A stretch of 40,500 nt of DNA from Chlorokybus atmophyticus (GCA_009103225.1 RHPI01001616.1:468332-508831); one strand, 5' to 3'. Positions 10,913-28,347 are shown, counted from the stretch's first letter. Numbers and translations are program-made. Notes: a model not told the origin generated them from the letters alone.

Positions 10913-12253
10913 TGTACATTAAATCTTTTTTTCTTGCTGAGTGCGCTTGGCTTGTGCTACGCAGTTGATCAATAAACCACTCCAGAAAGCTGTATATGCA
11001 GCCTGAGTTACTGTGCTTACAAGTTGTCAGTTGATTGATTATGGTACTGCTTTCTAGGGATGCTGCCTTAAGTTCTGCCACTTGCAGTTGCAGCATGTGT
11101 GCTAGGCAGTGTGGCTTCGTCTTGGCAAAGGTTGCATACTTTGTCAGGTCGCGCAATCCATCCATGAACTCACATCGCGCATGCGCTTGCGCACATACAG
11201 TCACTATGTGACAGGTTTATGTGTTCGCCATTAATCAGGGACACTTCGAACTCGCAACAACATCTTAGGCTTTGCCTTGCCGTCCTTCTGATATGTGCCA
11301 ACTGAGACTTACCATATACAAATGTACCTGGGTCTGTCCACACAGCGCGTTTCTCTCACACCACCAGTCACACTTACTGCACAGCTCACCAATCATCTCA
11401 CACCGACCGGCATCACCATGCAGTGTCACCACACAGCACACAACACGCCCCTCAGTCGCCTGCCGCTTTGTCGTCCTCACCGCCGCCTGCTTGGTCGCAT
11501 TGATTGACGACTCAGTCGCCAGCGCCGCGCTTCCGGAGAACGTACGCCACGTGATGTGCTGTGCTCGCTCATGCTCGCTCACGCAGCCTCATTGCATGGG
11601 CGAATAAACACAGTGACAACTACCACTCACTGCTTGGCGCACCATGCGGTAGATGGTGGACAGCATGCACAGCATATCACTTGGTTGTTGATCGTTTGCG
11701 TCAATCATTGGATGCATGTGTACTGCTGTGTGCCGCTTATGTACAAATGGAGCATGCAAGGGTACTGCTGTGCATGCACCACCAACTAGGCAGCCAGCAG
11801 GCAGGGTTGCATACTGCAGTTGGGCAGGTCCATTCCAAACAGCATGATAGATATGCCAGTAACAACCATCAAGGTTGCATACAGCGGCTGGGCAGGTCTC
11901 AAGTAGACAGCCTGGTCAACATCAATGCCAGCCGTCTGCCAACCAATGCCTCCAATGCAAAGACCACAGCATGCACGCAGTTTGAGCAACGTAAAGCAGG
12001 CGACACTGTGCGGCACACTGGCGTCCAGGAGCGTCCAAAATAATAATGAATGCTGCCCTTGTGCTATGAAAAAGTCCCCACGTGAACGCTGCATTTAGAA
12101 CTATGGCACGACCGCCAGTGTGCCGCTGCCTGCACGAAGACCGTCCGATATTGCTGCCTCGCAGATTGGTCGTCCGATGGCTACCCAGCGTTCGGTGCAA
12201 GTCAGCATGCAAACAAGCGAGGTACATTACATGGCAGATTCCTACGTCTCTGC
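10913..12253. other. Intergenic stretch, no gene assigned
   Basis: No exon chain is supported. A GC-rich piece at about 11450-11540 is open on both strands. The plus strand reads as a hydrophobic stretch ending in ASAALPEN at a GTACGC donor; the minus strand reads as FSGSAALATESS. Either could be a lone exon. Imperfect duplicate blocks (GGTTGCATAC...GGGCAGGTC) occur near 11804 and 11872. The U2 promoter should lie in the last 100 bp, but I cannot place its upstream sequence element. Confidence 0.35.
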
Positions 12254-12449
12254 ATACCTTTCTCGGCCTTTTGGCTAAGATCAAGTGTAGTATCTGTTCT
12301 TATCAGCTTAATATCTGATACGTGGCCCATCGGGTCACAATGATATTAAACTAATTTGTTTGGGTGGGGGTCTCGTATGGGTGGGCTTGCTCACCCGAGG
12401 CTCCCGGCGTCGCCTCAGCATTGCACTGCTGCAGAGGAGGGCGCAGCCC
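12254..12449 (+). ncRNA. U2: U2 spliceosomal snRNA
   Basis: From ATACCTTTCTCGGCC onward the sequence follows the plant and universal U2 5' domain. Present are the CGGCCTTTTGGCTAAGATCA stem, the branch-point-recognition stretch GTGTAGTATCTGTTC and the TTAATATCTGATA stem. A stem IIb-like CGTGGCCCATCGGGTCAC and an Sm-site region follow, then 3' stem-loops ending in TTGCACTGCTGCAG and a closing GCGCAGCCCA. The length of about 196 nt is normal. The 3' end is estimated from family length, within roughly 10 nt. The RNA pairs with intron branch points; this region has many introns but no physical link to them. Confidence 0.96.
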
Positions 12450-12945
12450 ACCCCTTCCAAGGGGACTACCACCAACATCACCAGTTCAACCATTCCCGCC
12501 ATACCAACAAGCAGCCCATCCAACCAACCGTCCATAGGGCACTTCACCACCTCTACCACCGTCACCAGCCTCATTGCACAACATTCAATCAACGCCGGGG
12601 AGAAGGTAACCAACTTCGTCGCCGTAATGCTGCCATACATGTTCTCACCACCATCCCTTCGACAACTCCCATCATGCTAGCAATCAGCTCATATAAACCA
12701 CGAAGCAAAGGGCCTTTACCACTGTAATTAGCCTCTTTCCACAAGATTCGATCAACAATATTCATCGTCGTCACTATCATGATATGCATGACCAAACAAT
12801 ATGGTGTAACAGTCATTAAGGTGATGGGATGCTTCGTACTTTTATGATATGCCTATTATAGGTATGTGCGCAAAATGAAGGCAAAAATTGCCACGCGCAG
12901 CATGAACTAGTGCGTTTACATGTGTAACCACATCAAGCTCATTAC
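12450..12945. other. Intergenic stretch downstream of U2, no gene assigned
   Basis: CCACCATCACCA-type sequence lies directly after U2 (12460-12660), then AT-richer DNA. No coding evidence or recognisable repeat was found. Confidence 0.35.
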
Positions 12946-13950
12946 CGAATAGATAGAAGACGAATCAATTGCTTTAAGGCAAGTTATTCGTCCATTATCC
13001 ACTGTAGTGCAAAAAAGGCTTGACTGCAAGATGTGCCTCGCAGCGGGGATGAGTGCATCCAAGTACGCAAGAGTGAGAAGTGGATAGAGCTGCAGAGCAG
13101 CAGGCTGAATGTTTTGCATGCGACTATAGTGGTGAAGTGCCAGGAAACAATGGAGAGGGAAAACCAACCGGGGGGGTCCCCCTAGCTTGACATGAGATGG
13201 TAATTACATGGTAATCACTTAACAAGCTCCTAAACAACGATGCATGCAGACGAGAACACAACAGACATACCTTGTACGTTCGTGCGTAAATTTTATGTAC
13301 TTAAGTAGAGCATGTTTACGCACCGCAAGCATTAGCCTAGTGCTTGTTGAGCCAACAAGAGCAAGCGAATGCCAAGCAGCTACAAAGGCAACTGTGCAAG
13401 GCATGCAAGAATATCGGGTTGCCAAGGTGGTGATGCAGTCCGCAGGCAACGGGGCAGTGGCCATGCCACGAAGCCAACACCAATGTGTGCAAGCAAGTTA
13501 AGGCATACAAGAGCAGGGTAGAAAGCAAGATGGAGACGGGTATCAACGCCAAGAATCGGGCAAACAACTTACACAAAACCAACTATCACACAAAGCAGCG
13601 TACAGGCACGCGATTCGCCTCAGGTAGGCCACTGATAATGACTTCAGAAGTCTTAAGCGTGTCGCTTCCGCGCCAATTTGCTTACTTGCAATTAGCTGCC
13701 GTCTCTTTGAGATTTGCTCAGCTAAGTTACAAGAAGTATCGATGTTGGCCGCCGCGATTAAACTCGATTCCAATTCGTTGCGCACAGCGTTAGTGTCGAT
13801 GAGACTTGTCGCACTGTCGGCAAACGACTCGTCAGCTTGGAGATAATCGATGAACCGGTTGAAACAATTCAGTTGCTGATGGGAACGCACAAGGGGTGCG
13901 AGGGATAAGTACGTGCCGAGGGTAGTCACCGTGACATGCATTTCTTGCAA
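12946..13950 (-). CDS. Unidentified protein gene, partial model, at least two exons
   Basis: Two minus-strand open stretches look like real protein. The upstream one, from the ATG at 13950 to about 13615, reads MQEMHVTVTTLGTYLSLAP, LNCFNRFIDYLQADESF and AVRNELESSLIAAANI. It is mostly helical and mixed in charge, with an A/E/L/K-rich segment that could form coiled coil. The downstream one (about 13120-12946) reads IQPAALQLYPLLTLAYLDALIPAARHIL and TTVDNGRITCLKAIDSSSIYS, ending at a good donor (TCG|GTAATG, exon low end 12946). A middle exon probably lies near 13350-13450, but I cannot fix its frame. The last exons are not found. I do not recognise the family. Confidence 0.4.
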
Positions 13951-13989
13951 ACAATTTTCGATGAGGGTTTTAGGGGAAACACGTGGGGC

Positions 13990-14021
13990 ATGCTTAACTG
14001 ATTCCCCAATCAGTTAAGCAT
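13990..14021. repeat. Perfect inverted repeat, 14-bp arms, CCCC loop
   Basis: ATGCTTAACTGATT (13990-14003) and its exact complement (14008-14021) flank four C residues. It lies just upstream of the start of the unidentified minus-strand gene, so it could be promoter-associated on that strand or the end of a foldback element. Confidence 0.9.
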
Positions 14022-15377
14022 GGTACTGGTAACATTATAGTCAAAAACTGTGTTTTGCATGCATGTTCAAGCTTGTAAGCACATGTTTACATAAACCTCA
14101 GCCATAATTTCAGCCCCATTCGCAACTTGCGAATTGGGATGAACTTTACATCACTCCTTAACACATACTATATGCATGTAATGTAATCGCGTGGTATGTT
14201 TGGGATTGCATTTACCGTTGTATGCACACGGGGTTCTGTTATCGGGTAGATTGCAAGGGCATTCATGTCAGCGTCAAGGCATGCATTGTAGACTGTATGC
14301 ATAAGAAAGCATCAAGATTGCAAAGATACCCTACCGCCATTGACAATTCGAGTATAATACATGTAACACTTATATACGACAACAATTAAAGATTCAAAAA
14401 TCGTTTAGCACTGCTGCGGTCGATGCAATTATAGTAGAGACTTATGAGGTAGGGGTGGGACGTAACAATTGTGCTCTGTCACAAGGAATGAACCAAAAAC
14501 ATTCTTTGGTCGTTTTACGTCGATGGTCGAAAAATCGAACAAAATAAGGGTTGAAAAAACGTTTTCTAGTTCGTGTTTTAGGCATAGTGCAGATACGGAA
14601 CGAACATTTTGCAGTCACGCAATATCATGCAGAGTCACGTTGTATCAATGTGTGACTCTGCGTATCACGTAGCGCAGCGTGACTCGACGTCACAACAATG
14701 TTCAACACTCGCTTTCATATACATGTTGGGTAGCAAAATACATGCCATCAATGACGCATGTGTTGGGATTGTAGGTTGGATAATGCATGTGATCGTGTTG
14801 ACAAATGTATGCCTTCTAACAAATTTCATTGACGTTTTATCAAAGATTTTGTTCGTATGTTTGTTCATTATTTTGTTCGTTTGCTGTCACTCATAATTGT
14901 CGCTTCTTTTGTTCTGCTTTAACAAAATAAGGCTATATGGACCTAATGATTGTAATCGTTCAGGTTCTTGTTCTTTGATCATTCGGTCATGCCCAAACCT
15001 AAGTTTGGCCCCAGCCCTACTATGAGGTCAGATCCCATGCGCAATCACAGCCTTCATGTAACCCGTACATGTCATGTATGGCCCTGACCAACGCTAGTAT
15101 CGGGGGTAAAAAGAAAATAACCCATCGAAGAACAATAACCAACTCTACTGTCCGTGGCCTATAACGTTATGCTTTGTGACCTGTCCCGTCACGCGCGCGT
15201 CAAGTTTGTCGGCATGATGGGGCGTTATCGTTATCCAATGTGTGTCGCCGTGTGCCGGAGCCATGCTAGTGGATCGTACGCAACATATGCCCTTTGGGTG
15301 CCGGCGGCAACGCGTGTGTCGTGCATGGGTGCATTGGTGCGTCGGCAGAAGCGCACACGGGCACGGCGGCGGCGGTG
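14022..15377. other. AT-richer intergenic stretch, no gene assigned
   Basis: Base composition drops in GC relative to the neighbours and no protein-like frame is seen. It contains the inverted repeat GCAGAGTCAC (14629-14638) with GTGACTCTGC (14652-14661). It also has T-rich runs around 14830-14910 and weakly similar pyrimidine/purine blocks near 14445 and 15010 that could be worn ends of a transposon. The final 150 bp become GC-rich ahead of the Ole e 1-like gene. Confidence 0.35.
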
Positions 15378-21046
<5,669 letters not shown>

Positions 21047-21190
21047 CACACACTATCTATATNTACGTATATTAAAAAGTAATCAACATCCGAACTTTTC
21101 ACAACCTATAGGCTACCAGCAGTGCGCTCAACTCTAGAGCATTGAAAGGGTGGTTGTCGACGGCCTTGCATATATATTGCGGACGTCGAA

Positions 21191-21225
21191 GGCCATGTAT
21201 CGCATGTGATATGCGATACATGGCC
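21191..21225. repeat. Perfect hairpin, 15-bp arms, 5-base loop
   Basis: GGCCATGTATCGCAT (21191-21205) is exactly complementary to ATGCGATACATGGCC (21211-21225), around a GTGAT loop. Function unknown. Confidence 0.9.
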
Positions 21226-23014
21226 ACCCTGCGCAACAATTGTGTAATATGTTGTAATATGCTACAATAATGCGGATGCCAAGTGTGCAGCGATAACTGT
21301 CTATCAATCCTGCAATCACTATCCAACATTTTCTTGACCTGGTAAATGGCTGCACGTGGCAACGACTTATAGGTGTGGGATTACACTGCAATGACTTTCA
21401 ATGCCGATCAGTAAATTAGTCTGTTCGGTGGCTTGAATGCAACTTGCACATAGTTGAGCCAACGAAGCTAGGTTATACCTTCAGAAGCCTTTCCCACAGC
21501 GAAAACGATCTCTAGCATGTTAAATTGCGTAATATCATGCTGACGGGATGTTGAAACGCATACAACATAAAATCTGCGAGCAGACTTGTGTGGGTGTCTC
21601 AAGTTGCACAGACATATTGGGCTTCGAGCTAAGCTTCATAATGTTAGGCACAATCACCAGAGAGTATACATCACATAGGTAGTATTACTTGATTAATCAA
21701 GTCGACAAGTTTGCTTTACATGCGTACGCTCACGCACATGTGCTTGTGCGCATGATTGTAGCTGCACATGCATACGGGTATGGCTTGATGCTGTGTGCAC
21801 GTGCATGCGCCCCCGTACGACTGAGTGCAATGGGGTGGCATGCATTGATGTGTGCACCATGCTCAGAATCAAGCTAGCCAACTTCAGCAAATGTATTTGC
21901 CTGCGTGCATGCGGGTGCAGATGTGCGTATGCATGTGTGTGCATGCGACCTAGATTGCGTGCATGCGTGCGCACTGGCGAATCAACGCGGGTGAATGTAT
22001 GTGCTTGCCTGCATGCGTGCGTGTATAAGTGGGTGGCAAATATGTAAATGTATGCACGCCCCTATGTGCGTGCATGCGTTTGTTTTGGCGTGCCTAGCCT
22101 AGTGCGTGCGTGGCCTAGTGTACGCACGATATGTGCGTCCAGACATGCACGACCGTCACCGTACCAAACATGCGCATGTACATGTGTGTGCAGGCGTGCA
22201 CGTGCGGACATGTGTGTTCATGGGTGCAATGGGGTGTGCGTGCGTCCCATACTTACTATCCTCACCAGGTAATGCGGCGGGGACGAGCGCGTGCAGGCCT
22301 TTCATTTTATGCTTGACGCTTAACACCTGCATGCAGCTTCATTCACTTGTATCATGCCTGAGGCTGTCCATGACTGCAATTCCGACTTGCACCATCCGAC
22401 TTGCACCATCATCTATGAGACATAGATGATGGTTAATCAGCAAAAGCCTCAAGCATAGAACGGGCAACTCTAGATCTGTGACTGCAGCTAGTGGTGCTTG
22501 CGCGTGCACTCGTGTGTACATGACGATGGATGAGGTTGTTCACGTCTGTCTGTCCCTGACAGTCGGACATTTTCGAAAGAGTCTATATATGCTAATGCAC
22601 GCATGTCAGGCTGTCCGTAACTGGCTGTCACTGACGGACAGTCATTAACATATGTGTATGGACGTATGGGTACCATTGGCAAGCATGCAAGCGGTCGTGA
22701 GTTGGTCTGATTACCGCTGGCATGATTGCGTGCACATTCGTGTGCATTGATGTCGGATATGCTTGAAAGTGCGTCAACTTTGAGTGCGTGTGTACTTGAT
22801 GTCACTCTCTCTGCGCCCTTGCCGCCCAGTCCGTAGAGGACGCAACGCGAGTCACGTCGGCGCTGCGCCGACGAGTGAGAGGACGGCGTGACGCCAAACG
22901 CCGCACGAGCGTCCGCCGTCAGACGCTCGGCCGACCGTTTGATAAAAAACATAGGCCTACAAAGACCAGACCGCCGGCTGGATTTTCAAAGCCAAACAGT
23001 CGCACCACTTACTA
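21226..23014. other. Gene-poor stretch with alternating purine-pyrimidine DNA
   Basis: The part at about 21720-22260 is dense in TGCATGCG, GTGTGTGC and CACATG motifs, giving long alternating purine-pyrimidine runs. Duplicated GGACAGTC/CTGTCCGT blocks occur at 22550-22650. A GC-rich patch at 22800-22990 holds a perfect 9-bp-arm hairpin (22855-22863 with 22865-22873). No gene is supported. Confidence 0.4.
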
Positions 23015-23423
23015 CAGTCTAACCTCGATAAGTGCATACCATCGGGAACGGGCTAATGTATGCACTTATCGCGTTTATGCATCCTCGTTAAGTGCATAAA
23101 TTATGCACCCGCTTTAAGTGCATTTTTTATGCACTTAGGCTTGGCATAAAATGCATAACCTATGCACTTATCGAGTAAACCTAATCCTGAGTTACGTTGT
23201 AACGTGTACAACCGTAACTATGATACACTTTAATCATAATCTGTTTGTAACTTAAGCGTAATTCACCTTGATAATTGCATAGACACACCAAAGGTTAGGC
23301 ATCTCAATGTATGCGCTTATCGATAAATGCATATGCTCTTAACGCACAGGTCTTCCCCCTGAAGACGTCGGTGATGGCCGAATGTATGCACTAATCGAAT
23401 ATGCACTTATCGAGGTTAGACTG
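23015..23423. mobile_element. pogo/Tc1-mariner-like MITE with 23-bp TIRs and TA target-site duplication
   Basis: The left end 23015-23037 begins CAGTCTAACCTCGATAAG, and the right end 23401-23423 is its exact reverse complement over all 23 bases. Each end is flanked by TA (23013-23014 and 23424-23425). CAGT...AACCTCG termini and TA insertion are typical of pogo/Tigger-type elements. At 409 bp with no transposase frame it is non-autonomous. Inside it carries several diverged copies of the ATGCACTTATCGA terminal motif in both orientations. Confidence 0.88.
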
Positions 23424-23425
23424 TA

Positions 23426-23568
23426 GCAGCCCGTTGGGTACGGCGCCGCCGTTACAGTGATGCGCACTCCCTTTATCATCACATCCTGCAGCCGGGCATT
23501 AACAACGTGTGCAACTTCAAGTAGTATATACTTTTTAGCCGCGTTGCTGACACTTTCTGCACCAGGCA
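23426..23568 (-). other. Possible coding exon or gene fragment abutting the MITE
   Basis: On the minus strand the frame reads ESVSNAAKKYILLEVAHVVN and then ARLQDVMIKGVRITVTAAPYP up to the MITE edge. The residue mix looks protein-like. It is preceded by a CTGGTGCAG acceptor-like site. With the MITE removed, the frame meets a stop at the insertion point, next to a GTAAGT donor-like sequence. I do not recognise the family. Confidence 0.25.
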
Positions 23569-24643
23569 AGCCGCGCTAGCTTGGAATAAATTGCGACAGC
23601 CTGCGATCAGAGTTTCCTAGTCAGCAGCTAAGCGAAAACTTTTCACACAATTCACACAATCGCACTGGATAGGCTGTGTCGTGCTTTGCTTTCGTTGCGT
23701 GTCAGTTTTGTGCATGCTGCAAGCTCAGTAGCTGCAGCCGGAAAAACTTATACTTTGCTGGTCCCCTGAGCAGCGCGCTGCATTGTGCTGACAGTTTCAG
23801 CACTCTGCAGTGCATTTGGGTTTGCGCGTGTAGCTACGCAGCTGCATGTGCATAGATATGGGCCGCGCCGCACGCTCTGCCATGCATATGAGCTGAGTGA
23901 CTAAGAGTAACAGCGCCAGCAGAGCTTGCAATTGTGCATTGGGGGTACATACACATGCTACAGCAGCCACAGCACAGTGTGAGCCACTGCGGTGCTTATC
24001 CTCAGAAAGCGGCAGCGGCTGAGACTTGACAAGGTAAGCAGCAATTCGGTTAGAGGGAAGCGCTTACCTGCGCTTGCCCCACTGCTGCTTGCTTACTAGC
24101 TGCAGGGTTTCTAGGCGGGTGTACGCTGTTTGCAAGGTGTACGCGCACTAACGACTAATCCTGTGAGTCATGTCACTGGTGCTGTCGCCGTCACTGTCAG
24201 CCTCGTCGCTGTCACTTGAAACGTCTTAGTTGTCACTGTCACTACAGTGTGCTTGCTGAACTGTTCTTGTCATCGTTGAAGTTGACGCCGGTGCTGTTGC
24301 TATTTCTGTTCTTCTTCTTCTGGTTGTTGTCGTGTGGGTGCAGTTGTGCTGCCTGTCATCACGTTGCGAACTTCTCGCATCCCAGCAGGTGCAATACTCT
24401 CATTGCAACTGTTTGAGTGGCATGCACAGTGGCATTGTCTCATTGCAGCTGTTGACATGCATGTGGGTGTCGTTGCCATTCGAGTTGACGGTCAACTTGT
24501 AAGAACACTTAGCATCTCATTGGCATGGCACAGCGCGGCAGCACAAGCAGACAGCGTGACATATACATACTGACACGAGGTTATCACTATGCGTATGCAG
24601 GGCATTGGTCACCCACCATCACATACATACATTTCCCCTCATC
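23569..24643. other. Intergenic stretch upstream of the lipase, no gene assigned
   Basis: No exon chain is supported. It presumably holds the lipase promoter. Short CACTGTCACT and TGTTGTCG repeats occur at 24160-24340. No TATA box can be placed. Confidence 0.35.
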
Positions 24644-27600
24644 ATGATGACGGGTGTGCCGAAGCCGCTGCACCAGCTGCTGAAGGATGCCGGCACCGCC
24701 AAGGACGCGTTGCGGGGGTGGACGGAGTGGAGGCATGCGCTGTACCCGCTCATCAAACCTCACATTAACACCAGCGGCAAGGACGAACCCAACAGCAACA
24801 AGGATGTCGTGAGCATGCCACAGACTAAACCAGACGGATACCCCCCTCACAGCATCAAAGATATCATGAGCCTGTCAATGTCTAAACGCGAAGAAGTCTA
24901 CCGGCCTCCCACGGTACGAGTCCGTGCCTGTGTGCACGCTGATCCACGTACTCACTTGTTTTTCCTGCAGAAGTTCGAAGACTGGAGGCGTGAGGTGGTC
25001 AAGTACGGTGAGCTGGCGCAGGTGGCGTACGACGGCCTGCTGTCAACCAACGTGTACAGCGTCAAGTTTGGCGGATGCCGCTTCGACAAGAACACCGACT
25101 TCTCTGCTGATAAACTCGACTACCTTACCTCACTCGGACCAGACTCAAAAAACTACGAGGTGTGTGTGTGTGTGTGTGTGTGTGCACACAAGGGTGTGAA
25201 ACTGAGTGACACACACGCGCGGATCTGCCTGAGAGAAAATGAGATCGCGCATGTCAATGTATGTGCATGTGTGTGCACGCGTTTAATGTGGCCAACAACG
25301 TTACCCTTGCCAGGTCGTGAACTTGTTGTACGCGGATTCTGGGTTTTATGACTTGATTGAGCAAGCGGGTGAGCGGAAGCCGAACTACATGGGTTACGTT
25401 GCCAAGGAGCTTAAGCCCAAGGGCGATGACGTCGAGGTGGTCATTGCATGGCGCGGGACCATCACGCGCAGCGAGTGGTTCTCTAACGTCAAATTCCCCC
25501 AGGTGCGAGCAAGAATGACTGCATGTGTGTGCGTGTGTGTGTGCTTGCGTGTGTGTGTGCGCGCGAAATGCGTGTGTGTTCATGTGCATTTGCACGTGAT
25601 GCTCAATGTTGGTGTGCATGGGCATATCTGTGCCAGAGTTCAAATATTGGATACAGTAAAAAGGCCTGCATCCAACATCCAACATGTGATTTCAGGTGAT
25701 ATGGAACGATGGCAAGCTTGTTGTGACGGCCCCCAAAACTCGTCTTAGGCTGAACCCCTTGGAGGTGTTGGGTGTGAAGTGGTTCCTTCTCGCTTTCGGC
25801 GGGTTGTCCCTCTTCAAGTGGCACTCGTCGTTGTTGTTGCCCGGCGCCCTCTCATCCTTGTTGGCAGCGACACCGTGGGGTGCGGTGGCATTTGTGTCTT
25901 TTGCTCTCGCTGTCGCGCAAGGCGTGCGCACAACACTCAACTCAAGGGAGTATTTGCTGCTAACTGGCGCGAAGGATGACAACGATGACAACAAGGATGA
26001 TGATGGGAAGAAGACGTCGTCGAGCATGCTGTGGAAGGATGTGCAAAAATGGCCTGGGTTGGTAGGGCAGTGGGCATGGTTCTTTGCCAAAACGCTGAGT
26101 CTCACCCAGATCAGCGCCGACGCACGCGTCGAGTATGGTATGTGTATTAATCCAACATGTGTTCATTTGTTCATGTGTATGTGTGTGTTAACAACAGGAT
26201 GCTATTGCCATGGGCGCAGGGTTCAAGGAGGTGTATACAGAAGCCGACCCGGATGTCTTATTGAAGGCGGGTGAACCGGGCACTCCTCGCATGCAAGTGT
26301 ACCGCACCCTGGTAGACCTTGCCAAAAAGGTGGGGGCAATTGATATTGCTGTGTCCCCACATGTCACAAGTGCACACGTACACATTCCACCTGCATGTCC
26401 ACCACACCAACACAGTACCATCGCCTTAAAACAGTTGGAAGGAGACGGGTTGAGGATCGGGCGCATCGTTACCACCGGCCACTCGCTGGGAGGCGCGTTG
26501 GCTTCGCTCAACGCGTACGACCTCAGCACCACTCTCAATGGCAGTGTGAATGAGACAACATCAACAACAACAACAACAACAACAACAACGAAAGCTTCGA
26601 AGGATCCTGAGGTTGAGCTGTTGGAGAACATCAACCTCCTGCGTGAACACTTGCAGCGCACGGGACTGCAAGTGCCTATCTCTGCGTGCACGTTCGCGTC
26701 GCCGAGGACGGGCGACGTCCGCTTCGCCAGCGCGTTTGGAGATTACGTGAAGCCGTTCGAAGGGGGGCTGGCTGCCAACTTTTGGTTCTGGTTTGATCAG
26801 ACCATCGGCTTCGCGGTCTGGTTCGCTGTGCTCTCGTCCATTCTTACCGGCTCAGTCGGGCTTAGTTGGGTACGCATGTGTGCGTGCGTGCGTGCGTGTC
26901 AAGTGCATGTAACGCAATGACTTGCTAAGTAAAACTGTACTACTTGCAGCAGCCACCACTGTGCCAACTATCAACTGTTGTCATGTCACTTTTAGGCTGA
27001 TGCTGGAGTACGCTCTGCTTCGGCTCTCTTGGCATGGGCCGCGCTGCCGTACGCGCGGCAGCTGGTGTCCTCACTCACGAGCAACAAGAAGTCTTTATCT
27101 TCATCGGAGAAGCCGTTGACCGAGCTGAAGGCAAGGTCACATTGACAACATAGCCAAACTCTCAAAGAATGTAGTCCTGGTTGACTGAGACAACCTGCCT
27201 GAATTAATGCTTTCCCCGTGCTTCTCCAGATGCTGCGGGTCGTGCACGTCCATGACTTGGTACCAAAGGTACTTACCTGCGCTGTTTTGTGTGTACATGA
27301 CGCAGTGCTGTGGTATGTTGTGTTGCTGCGTGTGTGTACATACAACATGTGAGTTGCCTGACAACGTGTTGTTGTGTTCCTTCTTCACAGATACCTAGAG
27401 GCTGGCTGACAATCCTGAGCCCGTAAGCAGCAGTATGAGTCTCATCGCAGAACAACAAACAATATCGCGCACTCGCCACATGCACACATGAGCCTGTGAG
27501 TGCCCTCCACTGCTACTGAATGAATCACAGGCTCATGGAGTTATCTTGACATGCAGGTACCGACATGCGGGGACGCTGCTTGAGCGCGACATGTATCCCG

Positions 27601-28347
27601 TAGATGTCTACAAGAAGACCTCCAGCGACAGCCCGCCTCTCTTGGGTGGTGCCGGCATCAGTGCACGCCACAACCTGGAGGTGGGGTGCACATCGTGTGT
27701 GTGTGTGTGCAAGCGCGCTCACGTGTGTTTCTTTGCGTATGTGTGTGTGCTCCTGCGCAATCTTAGTGCGTGTAATGCAAGCAGTTGTGAATGCAAATGG
27801 TTGATAAGTCAATCACCAATGCCGTTGCATTGTGCTGATCATAAAGTGGCCATGGTTGTGGGTTGTACTTGTCCTTTCTCTTCTGCTTGCATGCAAGTGC
27901 TTTCAGGTTATCGTGCTCTGTGTGTGTCTGCGTCACACATACGCTCACGTTCTCTTTTGCCCTCATTCAGGTTTACCTCCACATGGTGGACCCGGCGCGC
28001 GACCCGGCGCTGATGAACAAGAGCACCGATTCGCTGGTGGACGAGGCTCGGATCCCTGTCAATTGGCGCAACCCCGACATAAACAAGGTGTTGATATGAA
28101 GCAAGTTTTGCGAGCATATATACATGACAACCAATGAAACAACCAACACATGCTACACCACACCAACTGATTGAAACTGATAAGTTGATAAATAAACCAG
28201 GGGCTGGAGCCTCTGCCTGAGGGCCCCAGAAAAGGGCTCTGGAGGGAGCGGACGGCGAATGACGACAATACAACGGACAATGAAACTCAGGGATTGGCCA
28301 CGGAGAAGCTTGCCAGGCAAGACACGCTGGAGAACGCCAAGAAGTGA
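24644..28347 (+). CDS. Class 3 lipase / phospholipase A1-like (DAD1-type) with hydrophobic insertions, twelve exons
   Basis: Exons are 24644-24913, 24971-25159, 25314-25502, 25696-26137, 26220-26329, 26435-26869, 26996-27130, 27230-27268, 27391-27422, 27557-27680, 27971-28087 and 28201-28347. They give 742 residues and a TGA stop with consistent phases. The protein is an alpha/beta-hydrolase: VVIAWRGT near residue 200, nucleophile elbow TTGHSLGGA (Ser about 417), Asp in HDLVPK (about 599) and His in RHNLEVYLHMVD (about 652), as in plant PLA1/DAD1 lipases. Two hydrophobic segments are inserted: about 235-290 (WFLLAFGGLSLF..., FVSFALAVA) and about 515-575 (FWFWFDQTIGFAVWFAVLSSI...). They may anchor it in a membrane. 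Poly-Thr from an (AAC)n run lies after the Ser elbow. Intron 7 (27131-27229) is GC-AG. The 105-bp intron 26330-26434 is frame-neutral and might be retained. Confidence 0.92.

Noticed and set aside
11220-11260. Possible tRNA T-arm (ACTTCGAACTCG)
   Set aside because: No acceptor, D or anticodon arms can be formed around it.
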